A stretch of 12,961 nt of DNA from NCBI GenBank assembly GCA_028825345.1, contig JAPKAJ010000045.1, forward strand, positions 1-12,961. Direction: 5' to 3'. Of the stretch, positions 1-7,208 are shown one piece after another (within the stretch, counting starts at the first letter, position 1; each line of letters opens with the position of its first letter). This stretch comes from Arenicellales bacterium (GTDB lineage Bacteria > Pseudomonadota > Gammaproteobacteria > Arenicellales > UBA868). Below the pieces are notes generated by a model. That model was not told the origin of the DNA. It made no database searches and was given only the letters and a program-made list of their open reading frames with translations. The position numbers and the translations under genes were made by a program.

Positions 1-78
1 TTGTCTGACTGTGAAGAATTAGTGGGGGATAATCACACAGAAGATGATGTGAGTGATTTTGAAATGAGTTTTGGATAA
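1..78 (+). CDS. 3' end of an unidentified ORF, cut by window edge
   Basis: Frame 1 on the plus strand is open from the first base to a TAA at 76-78 and gives 25 residues of an acidic C-terminus (it contains GDNHTEDDVSDFEMSFG). The other two plus frames are closed by stops within the first 21 bases. The ORF converges on the kinase gene at 110-1519, and its stop lies inside the left arm of a long hairpin that also holds the kinase stop, as expected of two convergent genes sharing a terminator. I do not recognise the protein. With only 25 codons it could be a chance open frame. Confidence 0.25.
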   Translation: MSDCEELVGDNHTEDDVSDFEMSFG

Positions 79-112
79 GCGAAAAGATTTACCTCCGCTT
101 ATTCAAAACTCA
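65..112. terminator. Long stem-loop between convergent reading frames
   Basis: Bases 65-81 (TGAGTTTTGGATAAGCG) and 96-112 form a 17-bp inverted repeat around a 14-base loop. The only non-Watson-Crick position, 74 against 103, is G.T in the plus-strand sense. The stem holds the stop codon of the minus-strand kinase (110-112) and the TAA of the plus-strand partial ORF (76-78). The U-run after it is poor in both directions (TTTC on the minus strand), so termination may be weak. It could also protect the mRNA 3' end, or be the end of a mobile element outside the window. Confidence 0.5.
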
Positions 113-1519
113 ATAGGTGAGTTCCACCGATTGGGAAAATTGTTCAATCCAGTCGTGACGTATTTTCCCTTTTGGCTCGTAAATATTCTCGTTGTTTCTG
201 GATACAGGAACTTCTTTCAAACCAACTCCGGCCAACTGGGCACAACCGATGGCCGTCAATTCCGGCAGATTCGTCACACGGATGCACCGTCCCAAAACAT
301 CGGCCAGAAATTGACAAATGTAGGCATTGTTGGACAAACCTCCATCAACGGTGATTTCTTCGCCAATTGACACGCTTTTGTCCATCGCCAAAATTACTTC
401 GGCAATGCGTAACGCCACACCTTCCAAAATGGCCTGAACCATGTCCAGCGGTTCAGTATCAAGTGACAGACCTTCGAACCCCGCACGCGCCTCACGCCGC
501 CAATGTGGACACGCCAATCCGGAAAGTGCCGGAACAAAAATCAAACCTTGATCGATTGCCGGAGGTTTTTCAAAAGAATTGATTTCGTGGTATTCGGAAA
601 AAAGGCCCAATGAACGCGCCCAGTTCACCGCCGATGCGGCGTTATAAACTCCGCCGTCCAAGGCGAAAAGTGGTGCCTCGTCACCCAAGAGCCACGCCAC
701 TGTCGGCAGCAGGCCGTCGGGATTGTTCATCACCGGACGCGGCCCGTTGATGGCCAGTGCGAATGCTCCCGTGCCGAGGGTGATTTTAGCATCGCCCGGT
801 TTGCGGCAACCATGACCGTAGAGCGCCGCCTGCTGATCCACCACGCTGGCACGAAGCGGGATTTTGCGGCCCTTCACATTCACCTCGCCAAACTCAGCTT
901 GGGTGGCGAGGATCTTAGGCAATGTTTCCAGCGGTACGCCAAACAATTCACAAAGTTTCACATCCCACTCAAGGGTTTCCAAATTCATCAGCGATGTGCG
1001 TGAAGCGGTCGTCACATCCGTCACGCAATGGCCCACCAGATGTTGCTGGAAAAACGCATCCGTGGTTCCAAGTGTCAAACGCTTTTCACGCAGTAGTGTT
1101 TGTGCGTCGGATACATGCTCAACAATCCACGCCAACTTGGAGGCGGAAAAGTACGGATCCAGCGGAAGTCCGGACAACGCCTTAACTCGCTCCTCATGCC
1201 CTTCCGCTTTCAAGCTTTCCGTCACGTTCGTGGTGCGGTAGTCTTGCCAGACGATGACCGGACTGATTGGCTCGCCTGTCTTTTTGTCCCACGCCAAACA
1301 GCTTTCTCCCTGATTATCAAGACCCAACGCATCAGCATTTTCCAGTGCATCGGCGCAAGCCAGCACGTTGTTGAGTAATTCTTGCGGGTCGTGTTCCACC
1401 CAGCCGGAATTGGGGAAGGATTGCTGATGCGTGAAAGAAGCGCAAACTTCCGCTTTTCCGTCGCACAACATCAAAGCGCGGGTACTGGTGGTTCCTTGAT
1501 CGATGGCTCCGAATTTCAT
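110..1519 (-). CDS. Glycerol-kinase-like FGGY carbohydrate kinase
   Basis: ATP-dependent polyol/sugar kinase of the FGGY family; by similarity to GlpK it would convert glycerol to sn-glycerol 3-phosphate in the cytoplasm. Its 469 residues make it slightly shorter than the roughly 500 usual for GlpK, but both ends look complete. Visible features: N-terminal phosphate-binding loop DQGTTSTR (7-14), IVWQDYRTT (89-97), an FGGY signature 1-like YFSASKLAWIVEH (123-135), catalytic base D228 in DQQAALYG, and adenosine-side GTGAF (249-253) and VDGGLSNN in the C-terminal half. E. coli GlpK binds glycerol through R83, E84, W103, Y135, D245 and F270. Here the NQRE motif reads NQGE (69-72), so the arginine is missing while the other five contacts seem kept. 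The substrate may therefore be glycerol or a related polyol. It is the last gene of the minus-strand glycerol-type operon, 119 bases after the FAD oxidoreductase. No clear Shine-Dalgarno precedes the ATG, and the long gap may mean separate control. Confidence 0.85.
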   Translation of the reverse strand: MKFGAIDQGTTSTRALMLCDGKAEVCASFTHQQSFPNSGWVEHDPQELLNNVLACADALENADALGLDNQGESCLAWDKKTGEPISPVIVWQDYRTTNVTESLKAEGHEERVKALSGLPLDPYFSASKLAWIVEHVSDAQTLLREKRLTLGTTDAFFQQHLVGHCVTDVTTASRTSLMNLETLEWDVKLCELFGVPLETLPKILATQAEFGEVNVKGRKIPLRASVVDQQAALYGHGCRKPGDAKITLGTGAFALAINGPRPVMNNPDGLLPTVAWLLGDEAPLFALDGGVYNAASAVNWARSLGLFSEYHEINSFEKPPAIDQGLIFVPALSGLACPHWRREARAGFEGLSLDTEPLDMVQAILEGVALRIAEVILAMDKSVSIGEEITVDGGLSNNAYICQFLADVLGRCIRVTNLPELTAIGCAQLAGVGLKEVPVSRNNENIYEPKGKIRHDWIEQFSQSVELTY

Positions 1520-1638
1520 GTTTATCAGAATTCAATAATGTACAAAGAAATGATTTGCCAAAAAACCACAAGAACCAACAAGAACGCTTTGCGGTCAAAC
1601 GGCTGCGTTCCCGAGAGCGCGACGGTCCCGGTTACCTT

Positions 1639-2673
1639 TTAGGAAAACGGCAGATTTCCGGCTAAATCTTTGACGATGTTTTTTGCGGCGGCTCGTCCTT
1701 GACTCCAGCACTGACCCGCATTATCCACTGGATTCGGAAGGTTTCCGGCAACATAATAAATAGGAACTTTGGCTTGGTTGCAAGGAGGTTGCACAACATT
1801 CCCAGCTGCATAATAAACCGGATCAGAACAGCGTCCGAATTCATCGACATCCGGGCTGTTTGTTTCCGGATCGAGTGTGAGATGGCTGATACGGGCTAAG
1901 TTTGATTCCGGTGTGTATTGCCCCGTGAACAAAACTCCGTCACAAGCAATATCACGCACCTTCCCGTTTTTATCGGAAACTTGAACCGCTTCCACACGTT
2001 CGTTGCCTAAAATATTGACGATTTCAGTTTGCAAATATAACGGCACACCAAACCAGCGTGTCAGCTCATAAATCGGCCAACGCACACTTGGACGCAGTTT
2101 TTCTTCCAACATCGCAACGGGTTGAAAGCTTGCATCGCGACAAGTAAGCAATGCGGAAAAACTCACTATTTCCGTGCCAACCACAACGGGACGACGGAAC
2201 GGAATCCGGTTTTTCAAATAAACCATCGACTGAAGTGCGCCGGTGGTGCAGATGCCCAATGCACGGTTACCGGAAACCAAGCGGGCTGAGCGTGGAGTTT
2301 CCCGGATTCCTGTGGCGAGCAGAACGCGCTTTGCCGTCAGTTTTCTTAAACCTGCGGGTGAGACGATGCTGAGTTCTCCCCCTGATCCCAGCATTGTCAC
2401 TGTGGTTTTCAGCGAGATGTTCACCCCGGTACTTTGAGCCGTTTCAACCAGTTTTTTTGCATAAGCAGGACCGGTCAGCACACGCTGATATTCGCGTATG
2501 CCAAACGGCGGATGTCCGCAATGACGCGGAATGCCACCGGCTTCGGCTTCGCGCTCCAAGACAACGATCCGTTGGATCCCGGATTTCTTCAGCATTGTTG
2601 CCGCAGAAAGCCCGGATGGTCCTGCGCCGATGATTGCGACATCGCAGCTTTCTTGTTCTATGATGTCAGTCAT
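1639..2673 (-). CDS. NAD(P)/FAD-dependent oxidoreductase, partner of the GlpA-like dehydrogenase
   Basis: Pyridine-nucleotide-disulfide-oxidoreductase-fold flavoprotein, 344 residues. The FAD dinucleotide-binding motif GAGPSG lies at residues 16-21, followed by an acidic strand end (VVLERE). Later come the LLATGIRETPRSAR segment, a degenerate second nucleotide-binding loop (VVVGTEIVSFSALLT) and the FAD-closing FGRCSDPVYYAAGN region. The chosen ATG at 2671-2673 overlaps the upstream gene by 8 bases, which implies translational coupling; an in-frame ATG at 2691 would add six residues (MPLGRS) and is less likely. In glycerol operons of this kind such a protein probably takes electrons from the GlpA-like subunit, much as HcnB-type and GlpB-type flavoproteins pair with theirs; that role is inferred from context. 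Oddity: residues 285-322 are two similar 19-residue units, so one segment looks tandemly duplicated near the C-terminus. Confidence 0.8.
   Translation of the reverse strand: MTDIIEQESCDVAIIGAGPSGLSAATMLKKSGIQRIVVLEREAEAGGIPRHCGHPPFGIREYQRVLTGPAYAKKLVETAQSTGVNISLKTTVTMLGSGGELSIVSPAGLRKLTAKRVLLATGIRETPRSARLVSGNRALGICTTGALQSMVYLKNRIPFRRPVVVGTEIVSFSALLTCRDASFQPVAMLEEKLRPSVRWPIYELTRWFGVPLYLQTEIVNILGNERVEAVQVSDKNGKVRDIACDGVLFTGQYTPESNLARISHLTLDPETNSPDVDEFGRCSDPVYYAAGNVVQPPCNQAKVPIYYVAGNLPNPVDNAGQCWSQGRAAAKNIVKDLAGNLPFS
1708..1821 (-). repeat. Diverged 57-bp in-frame tandem duplication
   Basis: On the minus strand 1821-1765 encodes PVYYAAGNVVQP plus seven further residues, and 1764-1708 encodes PIYYVAGNLPNP plus seven. 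The first 12 residues of each unit align without gaps and share P-YY-AGN, with matching DNA such as TTTATTATG at the same offset. The second unit continues into the DNAGQ...GR tail expected after this FAD-binding strand. Other oxidoreductases of this type, as I remember them, have one copy. The duplication keeps the frame. Confidence 0.6.
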
Positions 2674-4114
2674 TGATCGTCCCAACGGCAAGTGGCTCGG
2701 CGAATTTCCCTTCGGTCAGTTCGGCAAGACGCGCTGAACAATAGAAGCCTTGACAGCGTCCCATGCTCGCACGGGTACGCCGTTTCAGTCCCTCAAAATG
2801 TCCGGCAGACAACGGACCCTCCAGTGCGGCGCTGATTTCGCGTTGAGTTACCATTTCACAGTGACAAACGATTTCACCATATCCAGGAGTTTGCCAGTCT
2901 CGCGGAAGATGTTCGGCAAGATTGGGAACACGCGGTACGGAGGGATTGGGGATGGCGCAAAAATCTGCCCCTTGATTTGTAAGCAACTGATGGACATGCC
3001 GGGCGAGACCAAGTGCCGATGTCAGCCCGGTAGATCGGATTCCGCCGAGGGTTATCCAGTGACGGTCGGAATCTTCGATGATCCGGTATTCTTTTTTTTC
3101 GGTGGCCGCTCGAATGCCCGCATAAGTTGCGGTTACTGGAATATTGGCGAGGGCGGGAACTTTTTTTATGGCCTGGGCATGAAGCACTTTCAAGTTTGCT
3201 TTGTCAACTGAAGCATCATCTCTGCTTTCCTGTTCCTCTGCGGTAGGGCCTACGGCAACGTTTCCGAAAATAGTCGGAAAGATCACAATGCCTCTTGTGC
3301 GTTCGGTGGGTACAGGATAAATAATAGAACGTATCAATGAATTGGCCACTTTGTCAAACACCACAAACTGACCTTTGCGTGGCTTGATCGTGAATTCGGT
3401 TTTGCTGAGTACATCATGATCAAGGAGGTCTCCGTAGAGTCCGGCGCTATTGATGACATAATCGGCTCGTATTTTTCCATGTTTGGTCTGAAGCAACCAT
3501 CTGGAACCATCGAAATCACCGCTGATTACCTCCGCGTTAAAAATTGCTTTTCCGCCATTTTCAATGGCCTGTAACAGATACGCAAGTGGTGCTGACCAAG
3601 GGTCAATGACGTACTCGCGTGGAACTGCGATGACGGCCCGAATGTTTCCGGAAAGATTGGGCTCGAGCTTGAGAACCTCAGACCGACTCAGTAAACGCAT
3701 ATCCTCTACGCCGTTGTGATGCGCTTTCTCCAGTATTCCCGGGAATAGCTCCTCCTCTTCTGCTGTCCAAGCAGCAATCAATGCGCCGGACTTGAGAACT
3801 GGCAGATTGAGGCTTTTGCGGATTTCAAGATATTCGTCATATCCATTCCGTACACATTCCAGTTCTAAGGAACCTTCGGGCGTATCGAATCCTGTGTGGA
3901 GAATTGCACTGTTGCCCTTACTCGCACCGCCAAGAATGTCCGCTCCCTTCTCAACCAGAACGGCGGAAGCCCCTTCCAAGACCATCCGACGAGCGACAGC
4001 ACAGCCGACGACTCCCCCTCCTATGATCGCAACATCAGCATCTGCAAGCAACGAATTGTTGTCCGTTTCAGCATCATGCGCTTTTGATTTTTTATTATAT
4101 TGTTGTTCGTTCAT
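2666..4114 (-). CDS. GlpA/GlpD-like FAD-dependent (glycerol-3-phosphate) dehydrogenase with C-terminal BFD-type [2Fe-2S] domain
   Basis: DAO-superfamily flavoprotein of 482 residues. Next to a GlpK-like kinase it most likely oxidises sn-glycerol 3-phosphate to dihydroxyacetone phosphate. The FAD-binding motif GGGVVG is at residues 32-37, followed by VLVEKG and GASKGNSAILHTGFD, typical of the GlpA/LhgO group. A second FAD contact region, GIRSTGLTSALGLARHV, lies around 365-385. The C-terminus carries a BFD-like domain with C417-x-C419 and C454-x4-C459, the pattern that holds a [2Fe-2S] cluster in anaerobic GlpA and similar enzymes. There is no signal peptide and no membrane helix. It is the first gene of the glycerol block and overlaps the next gene by 8 bases (ATGACTGA). 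The roughly 25 residues before the FAD strand are long and polar, and no good Shine-Dalgarno stands before the ATG, so a start further in (a TTG near residue 22) is possible. Other 2-oxo/hydroxy-acid oxidases of the LhgO type are the alternative. Confidence 0.82.
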   Translation of the reverse strand: MNEQQYNKKSKAHDAETDNNSLLADADVAIIGGGVVGCAVARRMVLEGASAVLVEKGADILGGASKGNSAILHTGFDTPEGSLELECVRNGYDEYLEIRKSLNLPVLKSGALIAAWTAEEEELFPGILEKAHHNGVEDMRLLSRSEVLKLEPNLSGNIRAVIAVPREYVIDPWSAPLAYLLQAIENGGKAIFNAEVISGDFDGSRWLLQTKHGKIRADYVINSAGLYGDLLDHDVLSKTEFTIKPRKGQFVVFDKVANSLIRSIIYPVPTERTRGIVIFPTIFGNVAVGPTAEEQESRDDASVDKANLKVLHAQAIKKVPALANIPVTATYAGIRAATEKKEYRIIEDSDRHWITLGGIRSTGLTSALGLARHVHQLLTNQGADFCAIPNPSVPRVPNLAEHLPRDWQTPGYGEIVCHCEMVTQREISAALEGPLSAGHFEGLKRRTRASMGRCQGFYCSARLAELTEGKFAEPLAVGTIND

Positions 4115-4278
4115 GACCGAATGGTATCTTAAAATAACCGGACAAACAACTATAATTTGAAACGGGCAGGATTATTGATAATTTTTGTGGATAAGATGTG
4201 GTGTGTGTGGAAAAAGGATGGATTTTGCCTTGCGGTCTGCTATTAACAGTCACTGATAATGTTTACGTTAGCTTCTAG
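4115..4278. promoter_or_regulatory. A+T-rich upstream region of the glycerol-type operon
   Basis: This 164-base stretch separates the regulator remnant from the GlpA-like gene and is clearly richer in A+T than the flanking genes. On the minus strand a TATAGT hexamer lies about 40 bases before the ATG and could serve as a -10 box, but I see no convincing -35 at the right distance. No clear GlpR-like palindrome is visible. An operon promoter here is expected from position, not demonstrated. Confidence 0.3.
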
Positions 4279-4620
4279 CTAGGGTTTTATTATTCTGTCT
4301 GGAGGAGGCTGTTCACACATGAGATTGGTTATCCGGTCGAGGCCACAGACTTTAAATGAAGCAATTCGTTCAAATTTTAAACTATCGACGAAAATGGTCA
4401 AAGATTCGGCTTGGTTGAGCATGGCTTGAGCGACCTGAGCTTCGTCGATATTGAAGTCCATCACTCTGGTTCTGGAGTCGAGTGTGCCGATGGTCAGGAT
4501 TGCATGATGCGCACGAAAGGAACGAATCTGCAAAATCGCAATACTGCCAACGGTTTGCCTGTTATCGCCGTGGAAGGAGTCACTAACCTCAACTGTAGAA
4601 GAAAGACGAAAGGACGTCGT
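4279..4620 (-). pseudogene. Truncated DeoR/GlpR-family transcriptional repressor (C-terminal sensor part only)
   Basis: Minus-strand codons from about 4590 down to the TAG at 4279-4281 encode HGDNRQTVGSIAI, then RSFRAHHAILTIGTLD, VMDFNIDEAQVAQAML, VDSLKFERIASFKVCGL and NLMCEQPPP. This is the end of the DeoR-family sugar-phosphate sensor domain as in GlpR (compare FD-x-E, D-x-x-KF and T/C-[DE]-x-x-P-P). A full protein is about 250 residues; here no more than 113 codons remain and the N-terminal HTH is absent. The frame is the same as that of the sulfatase and begins directly after its TGA at 4621-4623. The first codons (TTSFRLSSTVE) match nothing I know, so the break point probably lies at about 4585-4623. 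A TTG at 4531-4533 could in principle start an 84-residue piece, but no ribosome site supports it. The intact ancestor probably controlled the glycerol genes downstream. Confidence 0.72.
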
Positions 4621-6168
4621 TCATCGCTGCGTACGTGGCCGTTCGAAATCGTTATATAAGCCGGTCAGTGTGCGCTCCGCATAGGCCATGCGCCACGACA
4701 ACATCTTTTGCGCATACTCGGCGAGAACCTCGGCGTGGCCCGGATCGCCGGCCAGGTTGGCAAGCTCGTTGGGATCGGCCGCGATATCGTAGAGCAGCGG
4801 CGGCAAGGCGGTGAAATGGACGTACTTGTAGCGCCGGTCGCGCAGGACGCAGAGCGAACAGGCATCCAAACGCAAGCCCATCTCCTGCTCGGGTTTGCCG
4901 TTCAGTACATCTCGGAAGTCGATCTCCCAGTGCACTTCCTGACGCCAGTCGTCGGGCGCGTCGCCGGTCAGGAAGGGCGTGAGCGAGCGCCCATCGCATT
5001 GCAGCGGCACCTCGCAACCCAGCATAACGAGGATCGTCGGCATGACGTCGATGTTTTCGGTGAAGGCCTCGACGACCCGCCCGCGCCCTTCTTCAGCGAA
5101 AGAACCCGGCGCGCGGATGATCAGTGGAATCTGGACGCTCTGATCGAAATGACTCCCCTTGCCGAGCACCCAGTGGTCCCAGAGCTGTTCTCCATGGTCG
5201 CTGGCGAATACGATCATGGTGTTGTCGTATTCGCCACTCGCCTTGAGCGCGGCTATAATGCGGCCGATGTTGTGATCGACCTCGGAGATCAGCCCGTAGT
5301 AAGTCGCGCGCAACTGGCGCATCGCGGGCTCGACGTTGGGGTGCGTTGTCGGGTCAAGGCCCTCGTGCCCGAGATGGTGACGCTGCATGTAGGCTGCATA
5401 GGGATGTGATTCCGCTTCAGACTCCGGCGTGCTGGCGCGCCGGAACTCTGGCACTTCGTCGGGATGATACATGGCGTTGTAAGGCTCGGGCGCGATGAAC
5501 GGCGGATGCGGACGCAACAAACTGAGGTGGAGAAACCACGGCGACCGGGTCGGCATGGTCATGGCCTCGATGGAGCGGTCAACCATGAACGCCGTATCAC
5601 TGTCCTCGGCGCGAAAGATCGGCGGCGCGTAGGTCGGGCCGCGCTCTTCCGCTCCCGGATAGTCGGGGACCGGGTCGTAGATGGTCCGGCCGCACCCGGG
5701 TATTTCGTACCCCTTCGTAGCGAGATCCCGCAACCAAGGCGCGGCCCCGCTCATCCCGCCCTCGCTACCCGGGACAAACTGAACGAAGCCGGGCATGACG
5801 TTGCTGTATCGCTCTCTCGACGGATCCAGTTCCGGCAGGACGCGTGGGTCGTAGGTCGTGTCGGTATAACCGATCAGGCCGGGTTCGTAACCCAGCTTGC
5901 GGGCTTCCAGGCCGATGTTGGAGAAACGAGCGTCGAGCGGCGTGCCGTTGCACACCGAACGATGGTTCATCATGTACATGCCGGTGAGCAGGGACGCGCG
6001 GCTCGGGCCGCAGGGCACGCATTGGGCATAGTGGTTGCGAAACAGCACGCCATCGGCGGCGAGCGCGTCGAGGTGCGGTGTTTTGAGCACCGGATGTCCG
6101 AGGGTCGAGAGGCATTCCGCGCGCCACTGATCGGCGGTGATGAGCAGTATGTTGATCGATTTGGTCAT
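4621..6168 (-). CDS. Formylglycine-dependent sulfatase / phosphonate monoester hydrolase (PMH-like)
   Basis: Alkaline-phosphatase-superfamily hydrolase of 515 residues. It should cleave sulfate esters, phosphodiesters or phosphonate monoesters using a formylglycine nucleophile made from C53 in C-G-P-S-R (53-57), which a formylglycine-generating enzyme encoded elsewhere would modify. Metal-site motifs are ADQWRAE (D13, Q14) and ASDHGEQLWDH (D324, H325), followed by K337. HPPF (221-224) gives the conserved histidine. The segments NHYAQCVPCGPSRASLLTG, FTENIDVMPTIL, KYVHFTALPPLLYD and LSWRM...ERTLT resemble, from memory, the Rhizobium/Burkholderia PMH group more than secreted arylsulfatases. No signal peptide is visible, so it acts in the cytoplasm on an imported substrate. 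The ATG overlaps the ATPase stop by 4 bases (ATGA), implying translational coupling with the ABC importer. The C-terminus looks complete although the regulator remnant starts at the next codon. The real substrate cannot be read from sequence; this group is catalytically promiscuous. Confidence 0.83.
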   Translation of the reverse strand: MTKSINILLITADQWRAECLSTLGHPVLKTPHLDALAADGVLFRNHYAQCVPCGPSRASLLTGMYMMNHRSVCNGTPLDARFSNIGLEARKLGYEPGLIGYTDTTYDPRVLPELDPSRERYSNVMPGFVQFVPGSEGGMSGAAPWLRDLATKGYEIPGCGRTIYDPVPDYPGAEERGPTYAPPIFRAEDSDTAFMVDRSIEAMTMPTRSPWFLHLSLLRPHPPFIAPEPYNAMYHPDEVPEFRRASTPESEAESHPYAAYMQRHHLGHEGLDPTTHPNVEPAMRQLRATYYGLISEVDHNIGRIIAALKASGEYDNTMIVFASDHGEQLWDHWVLGKGSHFDQSVQIPLIIRAPGSFAEEGRGRVVEAFTENIDVMPTILVMLGCEVPLQCDGRSLTPFLTGDAPDDWRQEVHWEIDFRDVLNGKPEQEMGLRLDACSLCVLRDRRYKYVHFTALPPLLYDIAADPNELANLAGDPGHAEVLAEYAQKMLSWRMAYAERTLTGLYNDFERPRTQR

Positions 6169-7208
6169 GATGCCCTAGTTTCTGTACTTATCGATGCTCC
6201 GTGTTCGAGTGCACCCTTGAGAGTCAATTCTCCAGCATGATGACAGGCTACCAGGTGACCCGACTCGCCCTCTTTCAGCGCTGGCGACGATTCCCGGCAG
6301 ATCTGCGTCACATACTGGCAGCGGGTGTTGAACCGGCAACCGTCGGGCGGATTGGTCGGGCTCGGCCGCTCACCGGTCAAAAACACCGGCTGCATCACCT
6401 GACTGGGGTCGGCTTCGGGAATCGCCGACATCAGGGCCTCGGTGTAGGGATGCTTCGGCGTATAATACAGTTTCTCGGTAGTTGCTATTTCAACGATCTG
6501 GCCCAGGTACATCACCGCAACCCGGTCGCAGGCATAAGCGACTGCCGCGAGATCGTGGGCGATGAACAGGTAAGTCAGGTTGAGCTGCACCTGCAGGTCG
6601 GTGAGAAGATTGAGGATCTGCGCCTGGATCGAGACGTCGAGCGCCGAAACCGCCTCATCGCAGACGATGAACTCCGGATGCAGGATCAAAGCCCTGGCGA
6701 TGGCGATCCGCTGCCTCTGGCCGCCGCTGAACGCATGGGGGAAGCGGCTGAGATGGGCCACATTGAGGCCGCAGCGCTGCGCCATGTCGACGACGCGGTC
6801 ATTCAGTGCGGATCCCTTGGCCATCTTGTTGGCGATCAGCGGCTCGCCGATCACATCGCGCACAGTCATGCGGGGATTGAGCGACGAGTAGGGGTCCTGG
6901 AAGATCATCTGCATGTGCCGCCACATGGCCCGCAACCCGTTGCGGTCTAACCCCATGATATCGACGCTGGTGTCGTTATGTTCGTAGACGATCTGGCCGC
7001 TGGTCGGCTCGAGGGCGCGCAACACGGCACGTCCCAAGGTCGTTTTGCCCGAACCGCTTTCCCCAACTAGCCCCAGGGTCTCGCCGCGCTGGATTTCGAA
7101 ACTTACACCATCTACCGCTCTGACGTAGGCAGTCTGGCGGCCGAAAAACCCGGCCTTGCCGATTGGGAAATCCACCTTGATATCGGTTACCTTGAGCAGT
7201 CGGCTCAT
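6165..7208 (-). CDS. Dpp/Opp-type ABC importer ATPase, second subunit (DppF/OppF-like)
   Basis: Cytoplasmic ATPase subunit of 347 residues that powers the importer as a heterodimer with the preceding ATPase. Walker A GESGSGKT (49-56), Q-loop Q104 in IFQDPYSSLNPR, ABC signature SGGQRQ (161-166), Walker B IVCDE (181-185) and H-loop in FIAHDLA are all present. Walker B continues with A186 where most family members have proline (DEAVSALD). The tail has the oligopeptide-transporter extension (TPKHPYTEALMSAIP) and four cysteines in GCRFNTRCQYVTQIC and VACHH, the pattern of the HPY domain. The ATG at 7206-7208 overlaps the preceding stop by 4 bases and has GGAGG upstream. An in-frame ATG at 7247 would overlap the previous gene by 43 bases and is less likely. 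Confidence 0.92.
   Translation of the reverse strand: MSRLLKVTDIKVDFPIGKAGFFGRQTAYVRAVDGVSFEIQRGETLGLVGESGSGKTTLGRAVLRALEPTSGQIVYEHNDTSVDIMGLDRNGLRAMWRHMQMIFQDPYSSLNPRMTVRDVIGEPLIANKMAKGSALNDRVVDMAQRCGLNVAHLSRFPHAFSGGQRQRIAIARALILHPEFIVCDEAVSALDVSIQAQILNLLTDLQVQLNLTYLFIAHDLAAVAYACDRVAVMYLGQIVEIATTEKLYYTPKHPYTEALMSAIPEADPSQVMQPVFLTGERPSPTNPPDGCRFNTRCQYVTQICRESSPALKEGESGHLVACHHAGELTLKGALEHGASISTETRAS

Noticed and set aside
1520..1638. Gap between FAD oxidoreductase and kinase with imperfect GTTCTTGT repeats on the minus strand
   Set aside because: No stem of convincing length, promoter or small ORF with a ribosome site is visible; the repeats are too short to call.
4588..4623. Short GACG/CGTC hairpin with pyrimidine run after the hydrolase stop as a terminator
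   Set aside because: The stem is only 4 bp and would not terminate transcription.
4708..6240. Two long plus-strand open frames (about 233 and 258 codons) opposite the hydrolase
   Set aside because: They lie fully antisense to a protein with clear catalytic motifs, show no recognisable domain, and are expected by chance opposite G+C-rich genes.
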